DNA of 35,084 nucleotides from Desulfovirgula sp. Lineage in GTDB: Bacteria; Bacillota; Desulfotomaculia; Desulfotomaculales; Desulfocucumaceae. Below the pieces are notes generated by a model that saw nothing but the letters and a program-made list of their open reading frames with translations, was not told the DNA's origin and made no database searches. The stretch spans positions 1-35,084 of the forward strand of contig DYET01000202.1 in assembly GCA_020725625.1 (NCBI GenBank). The letters run 5' to 3'. A program made the position numbers and the translations under genes. Position 1 is the first letter of the stretch; every line of letters starts with the position of its first letter. Positions 9,287 through 16,550 of the stretch are shown one piece after another.

Positions 9287-9771
9287 AAATAAGGGGTTTT
9301 GCCTGGAAATACGGGGACAACATAGACACCGACCTGATCATACCGGGGAAGTACCTGGATATAGGGGATGTCAGGGAGCTGGCCAGGCACGCCATGGAGG
9401 GGCTGGACCCGGATTTTGTGTCCAAATTCAGGCCCGGCGATGTAATCGTGGCCGGCCGCAATTTCGGGTGCGGGTCGAGCCGGGAAAACGCCGCCGACGT
9501 ACTCAAGGAACTGGGCGTCGGGGCGGTGGTGGCGGAGTCCTTCGCCAGAATATTTTTCCGAAACGCCATAAATATAGGCCTCCCGGTGCTGGAGTGCGAA
9601 GGGTGCGGGAAGATCGAAGGAGGTCACGAAATCGAGCTGGACATGAGGTCGGCCATGGTTTTCAACCATACATCGGGGTCCGTCTACAGGGCGGGGTCCC
9701 TGCCTGACTTCATACTGGATATAGTGGAGGCCGGGGGCCTCGTAGAGTACAAGAAAAAATCAAGGAGGTAG
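9283..9771 (+). CDS. leuD: Aconitase-family dehydratase/isomerase small subunit (LeuD type)
   Basis: This is the 162-residue swivelling domain that closes over the Fe-S active site of the LeuC-type large subunit. It shows DNIDTDLIIPGKYL near the start, GRNFGCGSSRE (the substrate-carboxylate-binding loop) and FARIFFRNAINIGLPVLEC. The start is GTG 9283 inside the GTGA overlap with the leuC stop. It begins KIRGFAWKYGDN, as in the family, and has a purine-rich ribosome site. A longer open frame upstream lies within leuC and is not used. The loop after DTD, which sets substrate specificity, reads IIPGKYLDIGDV and does not decide the substrate. Confidence 0.9.
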   Translation: MKIRGFAWKYGDNIDTDLIIPGKYLDIGDVRELARHAMEGLDPDFVSKFRPGDVIVAGRNFGCGSSRENAADVLKELGVGAVVAESFARIFFRNAINIGLPVLECEGCGKIEGGHEIELDMRSAMVFNHTSGSVYRAGSLPDFILDIVEAGGLVEYKKKSRR

Positions 9772-9776
9772 CCCTG

Positions 9777-11159
9777 ATGGGTTCAGTCACAGAACGATTT
9801 GCTGAATTTGTCGGGAGTTTCAAATACAGCGACATACCCCCGGAGGTCAGGGACCTGGCCAAGGTGGCCATAACCGACTGCATAGCGGTAATGGTGGCGG
9901 GCTCCCGGGAAGAAGCGGGTCCTATAATCATCCAGTGGGCCAGGGAACAGGGAGGGGTTCCGTCCTCGGGGATACCGGGGGCGGGCTTCAAAACCTCCCC
10001 GGCCCTGGCGGCTCTGGTGGGGGGGACCACGGGCCATGCCCTGGACTTCGACGACGCCAACGTGGCCATGCACGGGCACCCCACCGTCCCGGTACTGCCG
10101 GCGGTTTTGGCCCTGGGGCATAAGCTGGGGGCCTCCGGGGAGCAGGTGCTGGCAGCCTACGTGGCGGGCTTCGAGGTGGAAACCAAAATCGGCATGGCCA
10201 GTGCCCTTCCCCATTACCTTAAGGGTTGGCACACCACCTCCACCCTGGGCTGCCTGGGGGCGGCCGCCGCCTGCGCCAACCTTCTGGGGCTGGACAGCGG
10301 GAAAATACGTCACGCCATGGGCATCGCGGCCTCCCACTCCTCGGGGCTGCGCCAGAATTTCGGCACCATGACCAAGCCCTTTCACGCCGGCCACGCGGCC
10401 TTTGCCGGGCTTACGGCCGCCACCCTGGCCGGGATGGGGTTCACCGCCGACCGGAATATACTGGACGCCCCCATGGGGTTCGCCAGTGTATTCTGCGGGG
10501 AGGGAAGCTATGACTTCGGCCCCGCCCTTGACAGCCTGGGCAAATCATTCGGACTGAGCGATTTGGGTGGGCTGATGGTAAAAAAATACCCGTGCTGCGC
10601 CCTTACCCACCGGGCCATAGACGCCATGCTGCAGTTGGTTCACGAGCGGGGAGTCAGCCCCGGAGATGTCCAGGAGGTGGAGTGCCTGGTGCATGCTAAG
10701 GTACCCGGGGTACTCATCCATGACCGGCCAAAAACGGGGCTGGAGGGAAAATTCAGCATGCAGCACTGCCTGGCCACGGCGCTTCTGGAAGGCAGGGTGG
10801 TACTGAGGCACTTCACCGACCAGTGGGTAAACAACAGCCGGGTAAAGGAATACCGGGACAAAGTGATCATGAGGGTTGACCCGGAACAGAAATCGCACGA
10901 CAACCCCCTTGCAGAGTACAGCACCGTTATCGTAACCACCACCGGCGGAGAAAAGCTGTCCGCCATGGTGAACATACCTAAAGGATCGGTGGGTAACCCC
11001 CTGACCCCGCAAGAGCTAGAGGAAAAATTCAGGGAGTGCTGCGCCGGGGTGATTAAGGAAGCAGCTGCGGAGGAGGCTCTGGCGATACTGAATAACCTGG
11101 AAAATACCGCCGGCATAGGCAGGCTGATGGACCTGCTGACCTTTGAGATTCAGGACTGA
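9777..11159 (+). CDS. MmgE/PrpD family protein (2-methylcitrate dehydratase / cis-aconitate decarboxylase-like)
   Basis: 460 residues, full length for the MmgE/PrpD fold. Members dehydrate 2-methylcitrate, decarboxylate cis-aconitate or epimerise related acids. The conserved core HALDFDDAN followed by MHGHPT carries the active-site Asp and His residues. KKYPCCALTHRAIDAM matches the family's KPYPCCRFTH segment. ATG 9777 sits five bases after AAGGAGGTAG. No citrate synthase or methylisocitrate lyase is present, so the classical methylcitrate cycle is not indicated. The position just after LeuBCD-type genes suggests a step on a tricarboxylate or a substituted fumarate. Exact reaction unknown. 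Confidence 0.87.
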   Translation: MGSVTERFAEFVGSFKYSDIPPEVRDLAKVAITDCIAVMVAGSREEAGPIIIQWAREQGGVPSSGIPGAGFKTSPALAALVGGTTGHALDFDDANVAMHGHPTVPVLPAVLALGHKLGASGEQVLAAYVAGFEVETKIGMASALPHYLKGWHTTSTLGCLGAAAACANLLGLDSGKIRHAMGIAASHSSGLRQNFGTMTKPFHAGHAAFAGLTAATLAGMGFTADRNILDAPMGFASVFCGEGSYDFGPALDSLGKSFGLSDLGGLMVKKYPCCALTHRAIDAMLQLVHERGVSPGDVQEVECLVHAKVPGVLIHDRPKTGLEGKFSMQHCLATALLEGRVVLRHFTDQWVNNSRVKEYRDKVIMRVDPEQKSHDNPLAEYSTVIVTTTGGEKLSAMVNIPKGSVGNPLTPQELEEKFRECCAGVIKEAAAEEALAILNNLENTAGIGRLMDLLTFEIQD

Positions 11160-11200
11160 AACCGTCCGGAAGGAATACTTTCATAGGCGAGATTTGCGGG

Positions 11201-11226
11201 GTACTCGGGAAGTATTCGGGGAGTAC
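11201..11226. repeat. Tandem 11-bp repeat with inverted GTACTC/GAGTAC ends
   Basis: In the 151-base gap before the crotonase gene, GTACTCGGGAA (11201-11211) is followed directly by GTATTCGGGGA (11212-11222) and then GTAC. The outer six bases, GTACTC and GAGTAC, are perfect inverted copies 14 bases apart. This is the largest gap inside module A, so an operator for an internal promoter is possible. I see no convincing -35/-10 pair. Confidence 0.4.
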
Positions 11227-11310
11227 AGTGAAAAACCGGACTTTAAGGGCTGTTAACTGCTGGTTTCAAAATCCCAAAGTTATTTCAGTATGTAAAAGGA
11301 GATGCATCTG

Positions 11311-12105
11311 ATGGATACGGAAAAGCAATTGATTATCTGGACCAAGGGACGGGTCTGCACCATGGAAATAAACCGGCCCCAGAAAAGGAACACCCTGAAC
11401 CCCGTGGTCCTTCAGGCCATGTCCGAAGCCATGGATGATCTTGAAAAACAGGAAGACATCCGGGTGGTGATTATCCGGGGGGTTGGCGACAAGGCATTTT
11501 GTGCCGGGTTCGATATTTCCGAAATTCCCGCCGGGTCCGGCGAGCAGGTGGCCGGGGGGGGGCAGGGACTGTTGGAGGCGGCATTCTCAAGAGTGCGTAA
11601 CTTCAAATATCCCGTTATTGCTATGATTAACGGGGTGTGCGTAGGTGCCGGCCTGGACCTGGCCGCAAACTGCGACTTCCGCATCGCCGCGGAGGGGGTC
11701 AGGCTGGGCATAACCCCGGCCAAGCTGGGGGTGGTTTACCACGCCTCGGGGCTAAACCGTTTTATCAGGCTGGTGGGAGTGGCCGCCACCAGGGAATTGT
11801 TTTATACGGGAAGGCTGATCCCTGCCGAAAGGGCGTTGGCAATGGGGCTGGTGGACCAGGTGGTGCCGGCGGGCGGGCTGGAGGAGGCCGTTTACGGCTT
11901 GGCGGAGGAGATAGCGGAAAACGCACCCCTTTCGGTTTGCGGCAGCAAGTACATCATCAACCGCCTGGTGGAAAAATTCTTCCTCTCCCCGGAAGAGGAA
12001 GAGGAAATCCGCCAGATGACTATCCGGGCCTTTAACAGCCAGGACCTGCTGGAGGGACAGATGGCATTTCTCCAGAAAAGAAAGCCCCAGTTCAAAGGAA
12101 GGTAA
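11311..12105 (+). CDS. Crotonase-family protein resembling methylmalonyl-CoA decarboxylase (YgfG/ScpB-like)
   Basis: 264 residues. The oxyanion-hole segments are present (DKAFCAGFDISE and GVCVGAGLDLAANCD). The two Glu residues that define an enoyl-CoA hydratase are not: the first position reads Asp and the second region reads TPAKLGVVYHASG rather than PEI-LG-PG-GG. That second region, Y143 within it, and the C-terminal SQDLLEGQMAFLQKRKPQF match what I recall of E. coli methylmalonyl-CoA decarboxylase (TPVNLGVPY, active-site Tyr140, EGMNAFLEKRKP). I therefore favour decarboxylation of a malonyl-CoA-type mutase product. ATG 11311 is chosen over ATG 11302 because AAGGAG lies nine bases before it and touches the other. 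A simple hydratase is the alternative. Confidence 0.85.
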   Translation: MDTEKQLIIWTKGRVCTMEINRPQKRNTLNPVVLQAMSEAMDDLEKQEDIRVVIIRGVGDKAFCAGFDISEIPAGSGEQVAGGGQGLLEAAFSRVRNFKYPVIAMINGVCVGAGLDLAANCDFRIAAEGVRLGITPAKLGVVYHASGLNRFIRLVGVAATRELFYTGRLIPAERALAMGLVDQVVPAGGLEEAVYGLAEEIAENAPLSVCGSKYIINRLVEKFFLSPEEEEEIRQMTIRAFNSQDLLEGQMAFLQKRKPQFKGR

Positions 12106-12110
12106 TCGAT

Positions 12111-13460
12111 GTGGATGAGTTGAGGATTTTATCGCCCACGGCCATACTGGGGTACGGATTTCCCCCCGAATCCTTCGAGGCCGCCTTGGGGGCAAAGCCT
12201 GATGTCATCGCGGTGGACGCAGGCTCCACCGACGCCGGGCCGTTTCTTCTGGGGGGAGTTATCCCCAGGGGGATGTTGATTCCGGTCAGGAAGGATGTTG
12301 AAAAGCTCCTTCTGGCGGCAAGGAGGCTGGGAATACCCCTGCTGATCGGGTCGGCGGGGGGTGCCGGGGCTGACCCCCATCTGGAGTCCGTGGTGGAGGT
12401 TGTCAGGGAGGTGGCCGCCTCCCACGGCCTGCACTTTACGATGGCCGTAATCTACTCTGAGGTGGACCGGGAGGTGGTGATTAAGGCCTTGGGCCGGGGC
12501 AGAATACACCCAATGGAAAACACCGGCCCCCTGACCGAAACTGAAGTGCGGCAGAGCGCCCACATTGTGGCCCAGATTGGCCCGGAGCCCTTCGTTGAGG
12601 CCCTGAACCGGGGGGCGGAGGTGGTGGTGGCGGGAAGGTCCTACGACCCCTCCATGTTTGCCGCCCCGGCCCTGAGACTGGGCTACCCCGAGGGCCTGGC
12701 GCTGCATTTGGGCAAGATACTGGAGTGCGGGGCCATAGCGGCGACGCCCGGGTCGGGCAGCGACTGCATGATGGGTTACCTGCGGAGGGACCACTTCCTG
12801 GTGGAGCCTACCGGCCCGGGCCGCAGGTGCACGCCTCTCTCGGTGGCGGCCCATACCCTCTATGAAAAGCCTCACCCGTACCTGCTACACGGGCCGGGAG
12901 GGTGCCTGGACCTCTCGGAGTGCCGGTTTGAACCCGTGGATGACCGCAGGGTCAGGGTCTCCGGGAGCCGATTCCTGGCTGACCGGTCGTATCGAGTCAA
13001 GTTGGAGGGGGCGGGCCCCGCCGGATTCAGGAGCATTTTTATCGCCGGGATCAGAGATCCTATTCTGATCGCCGCCCTGGATCAAACCCTTCAAAACGTG
13101 GAGGGGCAGGTCAGGGATTACTTCTCCGGCGAAGGGGAATTCCACGTCAGCTACCGGGTATACGGCCGGGACGGGGTCATGGGTGCGATGGAGCGGGAGC
13201 CATTCACGGCCAGCGAAGTCGGGCTGGTGGTGGAGGTTGTTTCCAAGAGCGGTGAACTTTCGGCCGGGGCCTGCGCCATGATCAGGTCCACCCTGCTGCA
13301 CTGTGATTATCCCGGCCGCAAGGCTACCAGCGGCAACCTGGCGTTCCCCTTCTCGCCGTCGGATATCTCCATGGGCCCGGCTTACAGGTTTACGGTATAT
13401 CACCTGATGGAGGTGGACCACCCGTGCAGCCTGGTCCGGATCCGGTACATCAATGTGTGA
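12111..13460 (+). CDS. AtuA family protein (DUF1446)
   Basis: 449 residues. It matches the family named after AtuA of acyclic terpene utilisation: the N-terminal DAGSTDAGPFLLGG, IGSAGGAGADPH, VVAGRSYDPSMFAAPALRLG and a CGA motif near residue 205 are typical. The biochemical role of the family is not established as far as I know; members occur in clusters for branched acid and terpene breakdown. GTG 12111 lies five bases after the crotonase stop and follows AAGGAAGG. It is paired with the DUF4387 gene 16 bases downstream, and these two families commonly travel together. They probably act as a unit on an intermediate of this pathway. Confidence 0.87.
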   Translation: MDELRILSPTAILGYGFPPESFEAALGAKPDVIAVDAGSTDAGPFLLGGVIPRGMLIPVRKDVEKLLLAARRLGIPLLIGSAGGAGADPHLESVVEVVREVAASHGLHFTMAVIYSEVDREVVIKALGRGRIHPMENTGPLTETEVRQSAHIVAQIGPEPFVEALNRGAEVVVAGRSYDPSMFAAPALRLGYPEGLALHLGKILECGAIAATPGSGSDCMMGYLRRDHFLVEPTGPGRRCTPLSVAAHTLYEKPHPYLLHGPGGCLDLSECRFEPVDDRRVRVSGSRFLADRSYRVKLEGAGPAGFRSIFIAGIRDPILIAALDQTLQNVEGQVRDYFSGEGEFHVSYRVYGRDGVMGAMEREPFTASEVGLVVEVVSKSGELSAGACAMIRSTLLHCDYPGRKATSGNLAFPFSPSDISMGPAYRFTVYHLMEVDHPCSLVRIRYINV

Positions 13461-13476
13461 CGGGATGGTGTGAATA

Positions 13477-13800
13477 ATGTCGGCAAATTTGAAGCTGGGC
13501 GAGATCGCCAGCGTGGTCAGGAGCAAGAACGCCGGGCCCTATCTCTATACCTTCGACGTTATTTTTGGTGACGGCGCCACCTATGAAAAAGTAAAGAGGA
13601 GCGGCCTTCTGACTGCCGGCAAGATGGCGGAGGTTTACGGGGTGCCCCCGGAAAACATAATCTGGGCGGGTTTTTTCGACCCGGCCCTGGCCTTTAAATT
13701 TACCATGGCCAGGCCTTTGGTCAGCGGAAGTCCCGGAGAGAGGGATGCGTACGGGGCGCAGCAGCACATGCCGCTTTTTAACCTGCTTGTCAGCTTTTGA
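13477..13800 (+). CDS. DUF4387 protein, partner of AtuA
   Basis: A 107-residue protein of the DUF4387 family, beginning SANLKLGEIASVVRSKNAGPYLYTFDVIF, with the family's central GV-PENIIWAGFFDPALAFKFT and a SPGERDAYGAQQHMPL tail. It is normally encoded next to, or fused to, DUF1446 proteins, and is here directly after one. No catalytic motif can be named. It is probably a small subunit of the AtuA-family protein. A 96-base gap follows before the next start. Confidence 0.85.
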   Translation: MSANLKLGEIASVVRSKNAGPYLYTFDVIFGDGATYEKVKRSGLLTAGKMAEVYGVPPENIIWAGFFDPALAFKFTMARPLVSGSPGERDAYGAQQHMPLFNLLVSF

Positions 13801-13896
13801 CTGTTGGATCACAGCCGTAAACGCTGCGGGTTCGTTCTTGAGGGTGCCGCATTCGGCATGAGGACTGACGAACTTTTTAACGAAGGAGTGATTGAA

Positions 13897-14526
13897 ATGA
13901 AAATACAGTGGCTGGGGCATTCTTGTTTCGCCATTACTCTTTCAGATGGCAGGACAATTATTACCGATCCCCATGAGGGTATAGGGTACCCGCCGCTAAA
14001 CAAGTCAGCCGATATAGTGACCGTAAGCCACCAGCATTTCGACCACAACGCTGTAGGGGCGGTTTCGGGCGGTCCGGAAATAGTCCAGTCGGAGGGGGTC
14101 CACTCCCTGGGCGGGGTTGCCATTACCGGCGTGCCATCTTTTCACGACGGGCAGGATGGATCCCAGAGGGGAGAAAACCTTATATTTATTATCGAGGTGG
14201 AAGGGCTCCGGGTCTGTCACCTGGGAGACCTGGGGCATGTGCTGGACTCCATGCAAATCGGTGCTATCGGTCAGGTGGACGTACTCATGGTCCCCGTGGG
14301 GGGGTTCTATACCATTGACGCCGTCCAGGCGGCAGAGGTTGTCCGGCAGATTGGCCCCAAATACATACTGCCCATGCATTATAAGACCAGCTACATCGAT
14401 TTTCCCATCAGCGGGCCGGACGAGTTCCTTGCCGGCTATCCGGACCACCGGACACTGAGGGTACTGGAGATTTCAGCCGGGAGCCTGCCCTCCGAACCCC
14501 AGGCGGTTTTGCTTGAGCTTGCCTGA
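13897..14526 (+). CDS. Metallo-beta-lactamase-fold hydrolase (UPF0173/YtkL-like)
   Basis: 209 residues. The HxHxDH metal-binding motif is present as SHQHFDHN, preceded by WLGHSCF and TDPH and followed by later metal ligands in HLGDLGH and MHYKTSY. This pattern matches the small zinc-dependent hydrolases of the UPF0173 group, whose substrates are mostly unknown. ATG 13897 follows AAGGAG at eight bases; an in-frame TTG 31 codons upstream has no such support. It is the last gene of module A, so it could hydrolyse a thioester or lactone in the pathway, but this is inference. Confidence 0.85.
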   Translation: MKIQWLGHSCFAITLSDGRTIITDPHEGIGYPPLNKSADIVTVSHQHFDHNAVGAVSGGPEIVQSEGVHSLGGVAITGVPSFHDGQDGSQRGENLIFIIEVEGLRVCHLGDLGHVLDSMQIGAIGQVDVLMVPVGGFYTIDAVQAAEVVRQIGPKYILPMHYKTSYIDFPISGPDEFLAGYPDHRTLRVLEISAGSLPSEPQAVLLELA

Positions 14527-14573
14527 CATACAGCGTTTCCCGTCTTCCTGATTACGAAAGCGAGGTGGCCAAG

Positions 14574-15029
14574 TTGTATAAAAGAATACTCATTCCCATA
14601 GACGGGTCCGAGGGGTCTTCCCTGGCTGTAGACCACTGCATAAGATTATTGGATGAAATTAGGCCGGAAAAAATAGTTTTACTCCATGTGACTTCATTCC
14701 CCAGTCAGTTGGAGTCTTATTCCGGCAAGCTGGGCGCCGCCCTTTATAAAATTAAGGACCAGATACAAGAGCATGGGGAGGAAATACTGGCCATCGCCAA
14801 AAATAAATTTGCGGAAAAAAAATTGGACGTTCCGGTGGAAGCTAAACTTGTTTCAGGTGACCCTAAATATGAAATTGTGAGGGAAGCCGAAGAATGCGCT
14901 TGCGACCTCCTGATTATTGGCAGCAGTGGGTTAAGCGGCGTTAAGAAATTCTTCATAGGAAGCGTAAGCAGCCACGTGGCTAACAATGTTAAGTGTACGG
15001 TAACCATTGTTAAGAAGAAAAGCAAATAA
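14574..15029 (+). CDS. Universal stress protein (UspA family)
   Basis: A 151-residue single-domain Usp with the N-terminal RILIPIDGSEGS and the ATP-binding signature toward the end (IIGSSGLSGVKKFFIGSVSSHVANN, then TVTIV). I prefer TTG 14574, because GAGGTGG sits five bases before it and the family start YKRIL follows. GTG 14565, three codons earlier, is possible. It is followed by an inverted repeat and a strong terminator, so it ends a transcript. Any link to the catabolic genes is only positional. Confidence 0.9.
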   Translation: MYKRILIPIDGSEGSSLAVDHCIRLLDEIRPEKIVLLHVTSFPSQLESYSGKLGAALYKIKDQIQEHGEEILAIAKNKFAEKKLDVPVEAKLVSGDPKYEIVREAEECACDLLIIGSSGLSGVKKFFIGSVSSHVANNVKCTVTIVKKKSK

Positions 15030-15053
15030 AGCAGGTACCTACCCTTTCATTAA

Positions 15054-15094
15054 ATCTTTCAGGTATTTATTTCACTCTCAACACCCTGAAAGAT
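15054..15094. repeat. Perfect 10-bp inverted repeat, 21-base spacer
   Basis: ATCTTTCAGG (15054-15063) is matched by CCTGAAAGAT (15085-15094). No T-run follows. It is centred about 130 bases upstream of the -24/-12 promoter at 15204, the usual distance for an upstream activator site. It could be one, or simply a stem-loop at the 3' end of the usp transcript. Confidence 0.5.
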
Positions 15095-15118
15095 CTTATA
15101 TAAAGCTTGAACTAAAAA

Positions 15119-15182
15119 GCTGCTGACGTTGACTTTGTCAGCAGCCTGGCCGGGCAATAGGATTGCCCGGTGTTTTTATTTT
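15119..15182 (+). terminator. Tandem hairpins ending in an intrinsic terminator after usp
   Basis: GCTGCTGAC (15119-15127) pairs with GTCAGCAGC (15137-15145). A second 9-base stem, CCGGGCAAT (15150-15158) with ATTGCCCGG (15162-15170) and a three-base loop, is followed at once by TGTTTTTATTTT. The second hairpin is a textbook Rho-independent terminator. It isolates the acyl-CoA dehydrogenase gene from module A and the usp gene. Confidence 0.88.
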
Positions 15183-15203
15183 CAGGAAGACCAAATTTTT
15201 CGT

Positions 15204-15219
15204 TGGCAAGCTTTTTGCG
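15204..15219 (+). promoter_or_regulatory. Sigma-54 (-24/-12) promoter for the acyl-CoA dehydrogenase gene
   Basis: TGGCAAG-CTTT-TTGCG fits the consensus TGGCACG-N4-TTGCW, with GG and GC at the required spacing. It lies between the terminator and the gene, about 42 bases from the TTG start, in non-coding DNA. A sigma-54 activator is encoded immediately downstream of the gene. Confidence 0.75.
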
Positions 15220-15260
15220 ATTATGGAAAAGCTGACTTGTCATCTCAAGGAGGGATCGTA

Positions 15261-16400
15261 TTGGATTTCAACATTCCGGAGGAACTTGCGATGATGAAAA
15301 GGGCGGTGCGCGACTTCGTCGAGAACGAAGTGGACCCGGTGGCCGCGGAAATCGAGGAGAGGGACGAAATACCGGCGCAGGTTATAGAAAAAGCCAGGGA
15401 GATGGGCCTTTTCGGGCTGAGCATTCCTTCCGAGTACGGCGGAGCAGGGCTTGACATGCTGGGGAAATGTCTTGTTTTTGAAGAGCTGGGCCGCACCCAT
15501 AACGGCTTTACAACGCTTGTCGGCGCGCACAACGGGATAGGCACCGTCGGTATTGTGAACCTGGGCACTCCCGAACAAAAACAGAAATACCTGCCCGCCA
15601 TGGCAGCGGGTGAAAAAATCGGCGCCTTTGCACTGACCGAGCCCAACGCCGGGTCCGACGCGGCGAACCTGAGCACTACCGCGGTTAAGAAGGGCGACAG
15701 GTACATCTTAAACGGAACCAAGCACTTCATCACCAACTCTGTAATCGGCCAGGTCTTTACGGTCATGGCGGTAACCGACAAATCCAGGGGGAGCAGGGGC
15801 ATCACCTCTTTTATAGTGGAAAAGAGCTTCCCCGGCTTTAAGGTGGGTAAGGTGGAGAAAAAAATGGGGCTGCGCGGGGCGCACACGGCGGAGCTTATTT
15901 TCGAGGACTGCGAGGTTCCGGCCGAAAACGTGCTGGGAAAAGAGGGGGAGGGCTTTGTCAACGCCCTGAAAATTCTCACCAACGGCCGGGTTGGAATAGC
16001 CGCCAGGAACCTGGGGTCCTCCGGAAAGCTGCTCGACCTGTCCATTGCCTACGCCAGGCAACGGGTTCAATTCGGCAGGCCCATCGCCGAGTTTCAGGCC
16101 ATTCAGCACATGCTGGCGGAAATGGCCACGGATATAGAAGTTGCCCGCAGCATGGTCTACCGCGTGGCCTGGATGGTGGACCAGCAAATACCGGTGATCA
16201 AAGAGGCGGCCATGGTGAAGCTGTTCACCTCGGAGGTTTACGGGCGGGTGGCCGACAAGGCGCTGCAGATTCACGGGGGCATGGGTTACATGAAGGAGTT
16301 CGAGATTGAGCGCTTTTACCGCGATGCCCGGATCAACAGGATTTTCGAGGGAACGTCGGAAATTCAGAAAAATATCATTGCCTCCCAGCTTCTGAAATAG
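15261..16400 (+). CDS. Acyl-CoA dehydrogenase (FAD)
   Basis: A 379-residue acyl-CoA dehydrogenase that introduces the alpha,beta double bond of an acyl-CoA and passes electrons to electron-transfer flavoprotein. It has LTEPNAGSDAANLST (FAD/substrate loop), RVQFGRPIAEFQ, IHGGMGYMKEFEIERFYRDARI and the catalytic base E363 in FEGTSEIQ, the standard position for short/medium-chain enzymes. The start is TTG 15261, nine bases after AAGGAGGG; the longer open frame upstream runs through the promoter and terminator and is not coding. It is transcribed alone from its sigma-54 promoter, with the activator gene following. Confidence 0.93.
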   Translation: MDFNIPEELAMMKRAVRDFVENEVDPVAAEIEERDEIPAQVIEKAREMGLFGLSIPSEYGGAGLDMLGKCLVFEELGRTHNGFTTLVGAHNGIGTVGIVNLGTPEQKQKYLPAMAAGEKIGAFALTEPNAGSDAANLSTTAVKKGDRYILNGTKHFITNSVIGQVFTVMAVTDKSRGSRGITSFIVEKSFPGFKVGKVEKKMGLRGAHTAELIFEDCEVPAENVLGKEGEGFVNALKILTNGRVGIAARNLGSSGKLLDLSIAYARQRVQFGRPIAEFQAIQHMLAEMATDIEVARSMVYRVAWMVDQQIPVIKEAAMVKLFTSEVYGRVADKALQIHGGMGYMKEFEIERFYRDARINRIFEGTSEIQKNIIASQLLK

Positions 16401-16471
16401 GGCCGGGTTGCAGCGAGGACCATAAAAGCGCGGCTGCCCGCGTACGAATACAACCCCCCGCCCGAAAAGAG

Positions 16472-16500
16472 TACACAAATAATATCTGGTGGTGTAAAAT
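16472..16500 (+). promoter_or_regulatory. Candidate sigma-70-type promoter of the activator gene
   Basis: TACACA (16472-16477) and TAAAAT (16495-16500) are separated by exactly 17 bases, in the AT-rich part of the 150-base gap before the activator gene. The -10 matches five of six consensus bases and the -35 four of six. Transcription would begin near 16507. Confidence 0.45.
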
Positions 16501-16511
16501 TAAGAAAAGTA

Positions 16512-16523
16512 TGCAAAAATGCA
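16512..16523. promoter_or_regulatory. TGCA-N4-TGCA operator in front of the activator gene
   Basis: TGCAAAAATGCA followed by GTC. The same arrangement recurs at 18646 and 18666; the copy at 18666 is also preceded by A and followed by GTC. Here it would overlap the first transcribed bases of the candidate promoter at 16472-16500, a position suited to repression by the activator of its own gene. Confidence 0.6.
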
Positions 16524-16550
16524 GTCCCATACCCAGGGGGGGAAAAAACG

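Noticed and set aside
6942-9771. A leucine biosynthesis operon
   Set aside because: LeuB, LeuC and LeuD homologues are present but leuA and ilv genes are not, and the flanking genes are catabolic. The family names are kept, the pathway name is not.
15129-15260. An N-terminal extension of the acyl-CoA dehydrogenase
   Set aside because: It would read through a terminator hairpin and a sigma-54 promoter; TTG 15261 has a strong ribosome site and the family start.
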